A DNA stretch of 22,619 bases, taken from Desulfotomaculum sp. (GTDB lineage: Bacteria > Bacillota > Desulfotomaculia > Desulfotomaculales > Nap2-2B). The stretch lies in contig DMZI01000038.1 in NCBI GenBank assembly GCA_003485325.1, positions 1-22,619 on the forward strand, given 5' to 3'. Below, one piece after another: positions 1-8,100 of this stretch (positions are counted from its first letter, which is position 1; each line of letters opens with the position of its first letter). The notes below the pieces were generated by a model. That model worked only from the letters and a program-made list of their open reading frames with translations, searched no databases and was not told where the DNA came from. The position numbers and the translations under genes were made by a program.

Positions 1-163
1 CGGTGAAGCTTACTGGTTCTTCAAGGGTTTTCTGTTCATTTTTTACAAACCCTTTAAATGTCGTGTAGCGGGGCGTGGGTTAGGGCTACCCGGCAAGCAC
101 TTCGCACACGGCCTTTGCCGCATCCGCCTGGAATTTCTGGTTTTTGAAACGCAGCTTCTTTCG
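1..163 (-). pseudogene. Type III restriction enzyme Res subunit, broken 5' end (partial)
   Basis: Read on the minus strand from about 163, one frame gives KKLRFKNQKFQADAAKAVCE followed by VLAG. This closely resembles the conserved N-terminus of type III restriction (Res) helicase-nuclease subunits, which typically start MKL-F--Q-FQ-DA and continue with AGQP. Here no start codon is present: an ACG (164-162) stands near the expected ATG. The frame then meets TAG at 88-86 and TAA at 82-80, exactly where Gln-Pro is expected, and continues openly to the window edge as PTPRYTTFKGFVKNEQ and onward. Res normally follows Mod or RhuM directly, so the position fits. The lesions suggest an inactive restriction subunit, or possibly sequence errors. 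The remainder lies outside the window. Confidence 0.6.
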
Positions 164-1176
164 TCCTTGCCTCCTTCGCCCCTTAAGTATTTTGCCATCT
201 CTTTATCGAATTGCGAAATGTAGTCCCTGTCCTGCTGAATGCGGAACTGATCGTAAATATCTTCTGCCTTTTTTACCGCATCCTCATGAGAAACCTTGCC
301 TTTGCCTTCAAGGACTTTCCGGCGGTTATTCTGAAGAAAATTATCCGTTTCACGCAGCCAGTCCGCCATGCTCATCGGTACTTCATCCTCTGCCATTAAT
401 TCGGCATAGTCGATAAACATGGTTACAATACGGTTCAGACGTGAAAGCTCCTTTTTGTTGAGGTAATTCTTTGCAATAACCACCTCCCGTTTGAGGATTT
501 TACCGTCCGGAGCCGCTTTCCATGTAGTGAGTCCCATTGTAGGATGCTCAAGGCTGACCCGCTCGGCGATCAACTCAGCAGCAGTTTTCCCTGTTATGGC
601 ATAGTGGAGCTTATTCTGAACAAAAGCATAAAACTCTCGCGTTAAGTCACTACTTTTATCATAATCATAGCTGCACTGCTCAAAAACATCGGCAATCTTC
701 TGGTATGCCCTTCGTTCGCTGGCGCGTATCTCACGGATGCGCTCCAGCAACTCGTCAAAATAATCCTTGCCGAAAGGTTTGCCGTTCTTAAGTAATTCGT
801 CGTTCAAAACAAAGCCCTTTTGGATGTATTCATGCAGCGTTTTGGTCGCCCATTGGCGGAATCGCGTCGCTTTTTTTGAGTTGACGCGGTACCCAACCGC
901 GATAATCGCATCGAGATTATAGAAATCCACCAGTCGGGAAACCTCGCGGCTACCTTCGATTTGAACTATTTCCTTTTTGGAAACAGTTGCTTCGCGGGTC
1001 AATTCTTCCTCATCGTAGATATTCTTCAAGTGTTTTGTTGTCGCTGGCACTTGTACGTCAAACAGCTCCGCAATGGCTTTTTGTGTCATCCAAAAGTTTT
1101 CGTCTTCAAAGCGCACAGAAACGGTCACGTTACCGCTGTCTGTCGTATACAAAATGATTTTATTTTCCTGCTTCAT
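43..1176 (-). CDS. RhuM-family protein of the defence operon
   Basis: The protein is about 377 residues. Its N-terminal region (about 8-125) has the features of the RhuM (virulence protein RhuM) family: a stretch around FWMTQKAIAELFDV, then VDFYNLDAIIAVGYRVNSKK and the RFRQWATKTLHEYI segment. The biochemical role of the family is unknown. It commonly sits next to restriction-modification genes, as here. ATG 1176-1174 overlaps the mod stop as TGATG; an upstream TTG at 1179 is less likely. The last 45 or so residues, Arg/Pro/Cys-rich after KYLRGEGGKDE, look unlike the family and are read out of frame through the start of the res relic. The native stop was therefore probably lost by a frameshift near 160. 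An accessory role in the restriction-modification system is inference from context. Confidence 0.8.
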   Translation of the reverse strand: MKQENKIILYTTDSGNVTVSVRFEDENFWMTQKAIAELFDVQVPATTKHLKNIYDEEELTREATVSKKEIVQIEGSREVSRLVDFYNLDAIIAVGYRVNSKKATRFRQWATKTLHEYIQKGFVLNDELLKNGKPFGKDYFDELLERIREIRASERRAYQKIADVFEQCSYDYDKSSDLTREFYAFVQNKLHYAITGKTAAELIAERVSLEHPTMGLTTWKAAPDGKILKREVVIAKNYLNKKELSRLNRIVTMFIDYAELMAEDEVPMSMADWLRETDNFLQNNRRKVLEGKGKVSHEDAVKKAEDIYDQFRIQQDRDYISQFDKEMAKYLRGEGGKDERSCVSKTRNSRRMRQRPCAKCLPGSPNPRPATRHLKGL

Positions 1177-3143
1177 CAAATCACCCTCACACTTGTGTTC
1201 GGAGCCAATAATTTAAAAATCTCCTCCACATTGATTTTTTCGGGCGAGCTAACAAAACTGCTGTCACGGAACACGGCGCGCAGAGGCTGGCGTTTGGCAA
1301 TTTCCTTGACTACCTCATCGCTGATGTGCTTGTCAAAGCAGGCGATCAGGTCGCCGTCATTGTAGGTATGGACTGTGAATAATTCGGAATTCGGAATTAG
1401 GAATTCGGAATTAGGGACAATCTCGCCCTTGTCGTTCAACAATTGCATTTTATGCGGCAGGGAGAGGGGCAGGCCCCAATCAAGCAGACAGGCATAGAGC
1501 AAATCAATATCGGTGCGGTCGTCCTTGATATTGTCTTCCATCATCGAAAGCAAATCCTGGGTATATTCGCCCGCCGCGTAATACACGTCCTTCATATTCG
1601 TATCGTCCAGTTTGAGGACACGGAAGCCGGTGTCTAATTCGGAATGCGGAATGCGTAATTCGGAATTATTCGGCTCTGTCTGCTCTCGTTTCTTTAATTC
1701 CGCATTCCGCATTCCGAATTCCGCATTAATCTTCTCCCCGGCGCGGCGGATGCGCTCTTTGCCGATTTCGCAGATGTTGGCATAACCCGCTTTGGCTGCC
1801 TCACTGTCCGGTGCGCAAGGTTCAGGCAACTGCACCATAATGAATTTTCGCTTGCCGCTGTCTTCAGCGTTTAACTGCATGACAGCGTGGGCAGTGGTAG
1901 CGGACCCGGAGAAGAAATCGATAGCCACACCATCAGCATCAATATTTGATAGTCTTAAAAGCTCTATAATAACTTCCGTGTTTTTGGGACTATCAAAAGG
2001 GACATCAACACCTGTTGGTTTTGATGCTAATAAATCGGACCAATTTGTATTCCTTAAAATACCTACTGCAGGTGCCACCCAATGTTCAACACCTTGATTT
2101 TTCCCTTTTCCAGAAACATTTCTACGAATGAATTTCTTATTCTTTCCCGTCTTTTCCCAGTAATCTTCAAGAGTCATTTTTTCTTGGTAGCGATCACAAA
2201 ACACGTTATAATTTTGTACAGCTTCACCAGCGAGTTCTTTTCTCCATTTCCATTGTCCACTATCTGGGGTAACTCCTAAAACTTCATATCGCATAGTCGG
2301 TCTGTCGGCATCATTCCAAAATCCCTTCCAATAACCTGTTGAAGACCGTGTCTCACTACTTTCACGAAATACGGGGTTATATTTTGTTATCTGCGTCTTG
2401 GAATACATTAAAATATATTCAAAACCAGTATTCATCGTTGAAAGGCCTTGCTCCATAAATTGACGATTAATGTTTTTATCATACCGTCTTGTGAAAATTG
2501 CATTACGAAAATTGCTTTCTCCAAAAACTTCATTGCATAAAGCTTTTAGCGTTGCCACTTCTTCCTCACTAATGCTGATAAAAATAACTCCATTTTCAGC
2601 TAGCAAATTCCTCGCTAATACTAGCCTCGGATACATCATGCTGCACCAGTCGGAATGAAAACGCCCGTTGCTTCCGGTATTGCGGAACAGGCGGTCGCCG
2701 TCCTCATCATATATGCCTGCTTCCTCGTCATACTCGTCTTTATCCCGCGTGAAATTGTCACGGTAAACAAAATCATTGCCAGTATTGTACGGCGGGTCTA
2801 TATAAATCATCTTCACCTTGCCGAGGTAACTCTCCTGCAGAAGTTTGAGAACATCGAGGTTGTCGCCCTCAATGTAAAGGTTTTCGGTGGTGTCCCAGTT
2901 TTTACTCTCCTCCACGCATGGGCGCAGTGTCTTGCGGATAGGTCTGCCGGCCTCGGCAATGGCAGCCCTTTTGCCCACCCAGGTAAACTCATAGGCTTCA
3001 TCGCCATATACCTCATCGCCCAACAGGGAACGCAGCAGGTCGAAATTTACTTTTCCTTCAGTAACAACACCGGGAAACATCGCGGAAATATTATCAATGT
3101 TTCTTGCGGTTAAATCAGGCGATTCAAAACGCATTTTATCCAT
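1176..3143 (-). CDS. Type III-like site-specific DNA methyltransferase (Mod), beta class
   Basis: This 655-residue enzyme should transfer a methyl group from S-adenosylmethionine to an amino group of adenine (or cytosine) in a specific DNA sequence. Catalytic motif IV, DPPYNTG, is at about 116-122, and the SAM-binding motif I, DFFSGSATTAHA, is at about 409-420. The order IV before I defines the beta class used by type III Mod subunits. Residues 211-400 between them would be the target-recognition region. ATG overlaps the TIR gene end by 8 bases, indicating translational coupling. The C-terminal third is interrupted in frame by two repeat-derived peptides (about 472-503 and 577-588) encoded by GGAATTC-type repeats that also occur between genes. 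Because the neighbouring res is broken, this may act as an orphan methylase. The recognition site cannot be read from sequence. Confidence 0.92.
   Translation of the reverse strand: MDKMRFESPDLTARNIDNISAMFPGVVTEGKVNFDLLRSLLGDEVYGDEAYEFTWVGKRAAIAEAGRPIRKTLRPCVEESKNWDTTENLYIEGDNLDVLKLLQESYLGKVKMIYIDPPYNTGNDFVYRDNFTRDKDEYDEEAGIYDEDGDRLFRNTGSNGRFHSDWCSMMYPRLVLARNLLAENGVIFISISEEEVATLKALCNEVFGESNFRNAIFTRRYDKNINRQFMEQGLSTMNTGFEYILMYSKTQITKYNPVFRESSETRSSTGYWKGFWNDADRPTMRYEVLGVTPDSGQWKWRKELAGEAVQNYNVFCDRYQEKMTLEDYWEKTGKNKKFIRRNVSGKGKNQGVEHWVAPAVGILRNTNWSDLLASKPTGVDVPFDSPKNTEVIIELLRLSNIDADGVAIDFFSGSATTAHAVMQLNAEDSGKRKFIMVQLPEPCAPDSEAAKAGYANICEIGKERIRRAGEKINAEFGMRNAELKKREQTEPNNSELRIPHSELDTGFRVLKLDDTNMKDVYYAAGEYTQDLLSMMEDNIKDDRTDIDLLYACLLDWGLPLSLPHKMQLLNDKGEIVPNSEFLIPNSELFTVHTYNDGDLIACFDKHISDEVVKEIAKRQPLRAVFRDSSFVSSPEKINVEEIFKLLAPNTSVRVI
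1381..1413. repeat. GGAATTC-type repeat block A, inside mod
   Basis: Three tandem AATTCGGAATT-like units lie in frame in mod and encode the peptide NSEFLIPNSEL. The same short units recur at 1635, 1693, 4705, 5098 and 5151. Confidence 0.75.
1635..1668. repeat. GGAATGCG-type repeat block B-left, inside mod
   Basis: The block has units TAATTCGGAATGCGGAATGC and onward, in frame in mod, encoding NNSELRIPHSEL. It pairs imperfectly with the oppositely oriented block at 1693-1729, so together they could form a hairpin with a loop of about 24 bases. Confidence 0.75.
1693..1729. repeat. GGAATGCG-type repeat block B-right, inverted relative to B-left
   Basis: The block reads TTAATTCCGCATTCCGCATT and onward on the plus strand and encodes NAEFGMRNAEL in mod. 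The adjoining spacer at 1671-1692 (peptide KKREQTE) resembles the spacer at 5127-5150, so the repeat unit is longer than the GGAAT core. Confidence 0.75.
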
Positions 3144-4038
3144 TTGCTATATCCTCCATTTCATTTGCTTCCTCGGTATTACCGGTGCCTGGTAATACCT
3201 TTACGAGTTCATCCGCAATTTCTCGGGTGGAAAACATTGCGGTATCCAAGGCTTTTCTACCTGCTAATGTGGGACTGAACGCTTGAACCTCGTCCTTTGT
3301 GATGTTGTGCCATATTGGAAGTATCGTCTTGCCGTTAGTCATTTCAATCTGCAATAGCCCGTCGAGCTCATACTGCGTCCAGCCTTTGCGAATATAGTCT
3401 TTTGATAAAATGACGATGCCGAATCGTGACCTTTTCAAACCATCATCTATTTTGGCGCGTAGGCTTTCGCCCCATCCAATACTGAGTGCGTCATACCACA
3501 CCTTTACTCCGCTGTTCTCAAGTGCCTCGCATAATGCGTCCGCAAATTCCGCTTTATCTTCGGAGGCGTGAGAGATAAAGACATCATATTCTTCATGACC
3601 GCTTTCTTCATACATGTGGCGGGGAGGTTTCGTGTTGGATAATTGCTTCCTTATTTGGGCGGATAAATCTGCTATACGCCGTTCATAACCGTTTTGTATT
3701 GCCTGCTGCGCTTTGTTTGCCTTTTGAGTTTCAGCGGCCTCTTCCCGTTGGAGCTTAACGGCTGTATCTGCGCGTTTTTTTCTTTTTTCTGCAATCTTTT
3801 TATTTATACCGGCCTTATCATCAATGATTCGTGCAAGTTCATTTTGGTATCCTTGTATCTGACGGAGCTTTGATGACATCATTGAAGCGGAGGTGTTCTT
3901 TGTAATACTCTTTTGGACATCGTTTATCCGCTTTGTCTTATCTGCTTCTTTTTTGGCAAGGTCAGCAAGCTTCTTTTCTAAATCTGACAGATCTTTGTCA
4001 AGCTGATTTAACGATCTTCTCGTTTGATCGGCACTCAC
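3136..4038 (-). CDS. Coiled-coil TIR-domain protein, putative NADase effector
   Basis: The protein is 300 residues. Residues about 5-135 are a long charged, Lys/Glu/Gln-rich region predicted by eye to be coiled coil. Residues about 149-285 are a TIR domain: YDVFISHASEDK at the start, VWYDALSIGWGESLRAKI in the middle, ILS near 210 and the WTQYELDGL (WxxxE) segment near 220. Glu191 in GESL aligns, in my hand alignment, with the catalytic Glu of NAD-cleaving TIR domains; this is an inference. Bacterial TIR proteins in defence loci commonly destroy NAD+ or make cyclic ADP-ribose-type signals when phage is sensed. The start is GTG at 4038-4036 after GGAGGGG, overlapping the DUF4391 stop by 4 bases. 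The end overlaps mod by 8 bases. It has no membrane segment. Confidence 0.88.
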   Translation of the reverse strand: MSADQTRRSLNQLDKDLSDLEKKLADLAKKEADKTKRINDVQKSITKNTSASMMSSKLRQIQGYQNELARIIDDKAGINKKIAEKRKKRADTAVKLQREEAAETQKANKAQQAIQNGYERRIADLSAQIRKQLSNTKPPRHMYEESGHEEYDVFISHASEDKAEFADALCEALENSGVKVWYDALSIGWGESLRAKIDDGLKRSRFGIVILSKDYIRKGWTQYELDGLLQIEMTNGKTILPIWHNITKDEVQAFSPTLAGRKALDTAMFSTREIADELVKVLPGTGNTEEANEMEDIANG

Positions 4039-4688
4039 AATAACCCCTCCAATTCCTTTCTCAATCTCTTCAACTCTCCGTTGAGTGCAACTTGTACATT
4101 GAACTGCTTTTCACGGCGAACTTTGTTTTCTAATGCGGCAATCTCTTTTTGCAGTTTCCGCCTCCGCTCGTCGCGGGCGACTGCGTTTTTCAAATCGCCT
4201 CCGGTTTTGTCCTCCAGCCTTTTTCCGGCGATTTGCCGGATAAAGCCTTCGTATACCGCATCCATGTTGAGTCCGTCTATCCGCAGCGATATCTCATTCA
4301 CAGGGTGCCATCCGGTGTTATAATAAGTCCCCGGTTTAAAAGCCGCCGTACCGCCCTGGCTCTGTTCCTTGTAGCCGATCCAGGCCTGTATTTGCTCCTC
4401 ATGCATAAGCAAAAAGAGAATATGGTAAGGAATCTCCCTGTCGATTAGCTGCAATACCCGCCTGTCAAGACTGGGCTGGTTCAAGTGTATCTCTATAACT
4501 TCAATCTCCGGGACATTTTCCCCGGCGGCAATGTTCACCGTGGCGGGGGAGATTTTATTCCTCCAGTAAATCACGTTAATCTGTTCTACAAATATCCGCT
4601 TGAGTTCCGCAGTAACGGACAAGTTTTCATAAAACTTCTGCTTCGGTATTCGACGGTTGAATACCGTACTTCTTGGCAAATCGATCAC
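4035..4688 (-). CDS. DUF4391-family protein
   Basis: This 217-residue protein resembles the DUF4391 family. The N-terminus runs LPRSTVFNRRIPKQKFYENL, then an Ile-rich segment and a WIGYKEQ stretch near 103-109. The C-terminal 60 residues are highly charged and probably a coiled coil. The molecular function is unknown. The family recurs beside helicase and type III-like methyltransferase genes, so a role in target recognition or assembly of that complex is plausible inference. The start is GTG at 4688-4686, supported by AAAGGAG at 4697-4703 about 8 bases upstream. That ribosome binding site abuts repeat block C directly. The gene ends in a GTGA overlap with the TIR gene. Confidence 0.8.
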   Translation of the reverse strand: MIDLPRSTVFNRRIPKQKFYENLSVTAELKRIFVEQINVIYWRNKISPATVNIAAGENVPEIEVIEIHLNQPSLDRRVLQLIDREIPYHILFLLMHEEQIQAWIGYKEQSQGGTAAFKPGTYYNTGWHPVNEISLRIDGLNMDAVYEGFIRQIAGKRLEDKTGGDLKNAVARDERRRKLQKEIAALENKVRREKQFNVQVALNGELKRLRKELEGLL

Positions 4689-4704
4689 TCGCTGCGCTCC
4701 TTTC

Positions 4705-4738
4705 TAATTCGGAATTCGGAATGCGTAATTCGGAATTA
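4705..4738. repeat. GGAATTC-type repeat block C, left flank of the four-helix-bundle gene
   Basis: The block reads AATTCGGAATTCGGAATGCG and onward on the plus strand. It supplies the stop codon of the four-helix-bundle gene (4738-4736) and ends one or two bases before the ribosome binding site of the DUF4391 gene. Confidence 0.78.
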
Positions 4739-5083
4739 TTTTTGGGTTTTTGTGATAGCCACAAGCAGTTTTATAATTTCCTGACAATCAGCATAGATGC
4801 TTTCAAATGCGGTTATTTCTATAAAGCCGCTTTCGTGCAATAGTTCAAGCCAATACTCTGATTCGCTTGCTTCTTTCAGCGCGATATTGAGTTTAGCATA
4901 AAAATCAGCCCTGCTCTGGCCGCGGATGGCCTCCTTAACATTTGCGCCGATGCTTGTACCGCTTCTCAATAATTGTTTGGACATTATATACTCATGCTTT
5001 TCATCAGTCAAAAACTTATATAACTTAATCATTCTTAAAGCAAATGCTTTACTCTTCTCTACAATGGCATTTTCACTCTTCAT
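4736..5083 (-). CDS. Four-helix-bundle protein (23S rRNA intervening-sequence protein family)
   Basis: The protein is 115 residues and almost entirely helical. The family signature is clear: SKAFALRMIKLYKFL at the N-terminus, SKQLLRSGTSIGANVKEA near 35-53, then RADFYAKLNIALKEASESEY (about 58-77) with WLELL following. Family members form small four-helix bundles encoded in 23S rRNA intervening sequences and in mobile or defence contexts; no enzymatic function is known. The start is ATG at 5083-5081 after AAGGAG at the edge of block D. The gene is bracketed by inverted repeat blocks (C on one side, D and E on the other), unlike the tightly overlapping genes around it. It therefore looks like a cassette dropped between the helicase and DUF4391 genes. 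Confidence 0.88.
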   Translation of the reverse strand: MKSENAIVEKSKAFALRMIKLYKFLTDEKHEYIMSKQLLRSGTSIGANVKEAIRGQSRADFYAKLNIALKEASESEYWLELLHESGFIEITAFESIYADCQEIIKLLVAITKTQK

Positions 5084-5097
5084 ACCGCCTTCACTCC

Positions 5098-5126
5098 TTA
5101 ATTCCGCATTCCGAATTCCGATTTAA
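5098..5126. repeat. GGAATTC-type repeat block D, right flank of the four-helix-bundle gene
   Basis: The block reads TTAATTCCGCATTCCGAATT and onward on the plus strand, the inverse of block C. Its inner edge merges with the AAGGAG ribosome binding site of the four-helix-bundle gene. Confidence 0.78.
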
Positions 5127-5150
5127 TCTTTTCTATCCGCTCTTGTTCTT

Positions 5151-5185
5151 TTAATTCCGCATTCCGAATTACGAATTCCGAATTA
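5151..5185. repeat. GGAATTC-type repeat block E at the helicase 3' end
   Basis: The block has the same orientation as block D and is separated from it by a spacer (5127-5150) that resembles the spacer in mod at 1671-1692. The stop codon of the helicase (5171-5169) and its last residues VIRNS fall within or at the edge of this block. Confidence 0.75.
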
Positions 5186-8100
5186 CCAAAAAGCATATCA
5201 GCTCGAAATCATCCAAACCTATGATTGTTGTATTCAACGCAGAGGTGCCGCCGCTCTTAAACAGGCTGTCAATGTCGCTTTCTTCCTTCACGTCGATGAT
5301 AGAGTTGATCGCGTCACTCAGTAATTCTGATGATCGACGCATGTTTCTGCCGTCATTGGTTTCCTGATTGAATGCGCGACACAGCTCTGCGAACGGCTCC
5401 AGCTTTCCCTTGCAGAGATAACGCATCTTGTCCAGCATTTCCTTTGGCGAAAGATGGTCACAGACGACTTCTCCGTCGTCCGCAACATATACCATATAGA
5501 ACGGGTGGAGGCGGTTCTGGTTATCGATGTTCACGCCGCCATTAATGTTCTTCAAGACAAATATCACGCCAGGGGGTGAATCGTCCTTCGCGGGAACAAC
5601 CGCATGGAGGCCGAAAGGGGTCTTGTCCAGATCCCCGTTGTTTTTAATGTAATCAAGCAGGTCAAGGCGGAATTCATTTAACCCCAAGTCCATAATGGAA
5701 ATGCCACTGGACATATCCTCAATATCGACGACTTCCTCCTGCAGGCGTTTAAGCTGTGCCTTGCGATATTCAAGGTCACCTTTTTCCTCCGTATTGATAA
5801 GGTCGTCGTCTCCGGTGGAGGTCATGACAGATATTTTCATACGGGTTTCCACACGGCTTTTCAGGTTTATGTAATCGTCAAGCGTTAAATCCGGCCAAAA
5901 GTTCACCAGCTGTATTCGCTCATTCCGGCTGCCGATACGGTCAATACGTCCGAATCGCTGGATAATGCGGACAGGGTTCCAATGGATATCGTAATTAACC
6001 AAATAATCACAATCCTGAAGGTTTTGACCTTCGGAAATACAATCAGTGGCGATAAGTATGTCAATACGGTCGGTTAAGTCCGGCATAAGCAATGCTTTGT
6101 CTTTTGATACAGGCGAAAAACAAGTCAGAACATTATTGAAAGTTGCCTTGAATTTCGGAATCGTTGTTTTTCCGTCCACCGTACCGGTGATCATAGCGGT
6201 GTTAAGTCCATACTTGTCTTTTATAAAGCCGCTCACGTTCTGATACAGATATTCAGCGGTATCGGAAAAGGCGGAAAAGACAAGAACTTTATTGTTGTTC
6301 TCGTTAATGGGGTGGTCAATTTTATCCGAGATTAAGCGCAGCAGGGTCTGCAGCTTTGTATCGTGCTCCGGCGCTATATCGGCTACCATTAATGCCAATA
6401 ACTCTAATTCTTCGGAGTCTTGCTGGAGCGCGGTGCGCCAGGTAACATAATCCATATCGTTAAGATCGATTTTCACTTTTCCGCCGGTTGTGAAGAAGTC
6501 GGTGTTCTGATCATCGTAATCAAATTCCGTATCCTCACTAAACTCAGTCATTTCAACGTCAGCATCTCCACCAGCCTCAAAAATATTAATTTCAGAGATA
6601 GTATCATCAATCAGCTTTTTGATACGTTGGAGCGTCAGCCGGAAGGAATAAACGGAGCTTTCCAGACGCTTGAGAAGATTGATACTCATCAGGCGGCGAA
6701 TGCCCTGTTCACGTCCCGCACGGTTGATATTGATATCAGGGTCAACATACTTGTCCCGTCTGCTTTCAAAGACGAAGTCTGTTGGTATGTAAACCGAAAG
6801 ATTCAGCTTCATAAGCTCATCATATATCTGATTATAATTAATGGCGTGGTTCAAATCCGTCAGGCTTGGCCGCAGAGATATAGGCTTGAGCCTTTCGGGG
6901 AATTTACCGATTTCATCCATGTTGTAATACTTTTCAATATGCTTACGTGAGCGCGCAATGGTGACGCTGTCCAGTACTTCAAAGAAGTCAAAGTCCAGCA
7001 TTTTCAAAAGCATCGCAGTCGTTCTTCTTTCCGGAGCAAAATTGCTCCAGATGTTGAACGCCCTTTGCGCACTGCGGAAAATTTCATCAATAGGCTTTAC
7101 TGTGTTCAATTTTTCATTTATCAGACTGGAATTGCCTTCGTAGGCAAGTGCGAGCTGATTGCGCAAGTCTACGAAGCGGTTATTTACCGGAGTTGCCGAT
7201 AGCATAAGCACTTTTGTCTTAACACCCGGACGGATTACTTTGTTCAAAAGCCGCAGATAACGGTTTTCCCGTGCGTCATCACCGTAAACTTCGCCGCCAT
7301 TTCGGAAATTATGCGACTCATCAATAACAATCAGGTCATAATTGCCCCAGTTTAAGCGATCCAAGTCCAGGCCGTTTGAACGGCCATGATTTCTGGACAG
7401 GTCTGTATGATAGAGTACATCATAGCGCAGCCGGTCAGCAGCAATCAGGTTGTTTATATAATTATCTTTATAAGTGTTCCAGTTATCCGTCAGCTTTTTT
7501 GGGCATAAAACAAGGACAGATTTATTTCTGTTTTCATAGTACTTTATAATTGAAAGAGCAGTAAACGTCTTTCCGAGTCCCACGCTGTCAGCAAGGATAC
7601 AACCGTTATACTTTTCCAGCTTGTTGATAATAGCAAGAGCGGCGTCCTTCTGAAAATCATATAGTAATTTCCAGATTTTACTCTCTTTGAACCCGGTTGC
7701 TTCATTGGGGAGCACATCCTCGGAGATGTCTTCGAGGAATTCGTTGAATATGTTGTAAAGAGCCACGAAATAAAGAAACTCCGCCGAGTTTTCATTGTAG
7801 GCGGCGGTAATGCTGTCTATGACTTCTTCGGTCACGTCTTGCAATTTCGTTTTGTCGTTCCAGACACTTTCAAACAGCCGGGTGAATTCCTGGCTATGTG
7901 GTGCTGGAAACTTGGTAACCATGTTGTAGCTGTTGTTTCCCCGTTCGCATCCAATGTCCACAGTGGTGAATCCGCCAAGCGGCATATATGTAATTTGTTC
8001 ACTACCTGAGGCTATGTTGAGAAATCCGCCCATGTTCTCTGGCGTGGTATTGGATTTAAACGCAACCTTTTTACGAATCCAATCAGCGCATTCTCGGGCG

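Noticed and set aside
2655..3113. Plus-strand open frame of 152 codons opposite mod
   Set aside because: It lies wholly antisense to the conserved methyltransferase, with no ribosome binding site or recognisable family. It is a coding shadow, as are the other long antisense frames over lon, lonB and the helicase.
1381..5185. Short repeat blocks as a CRISPR array
   Set aside because: The units are 7-12 bases, irregularly spaced, partly in coding sequence and in both orientations, with no unique spacers of constant length.
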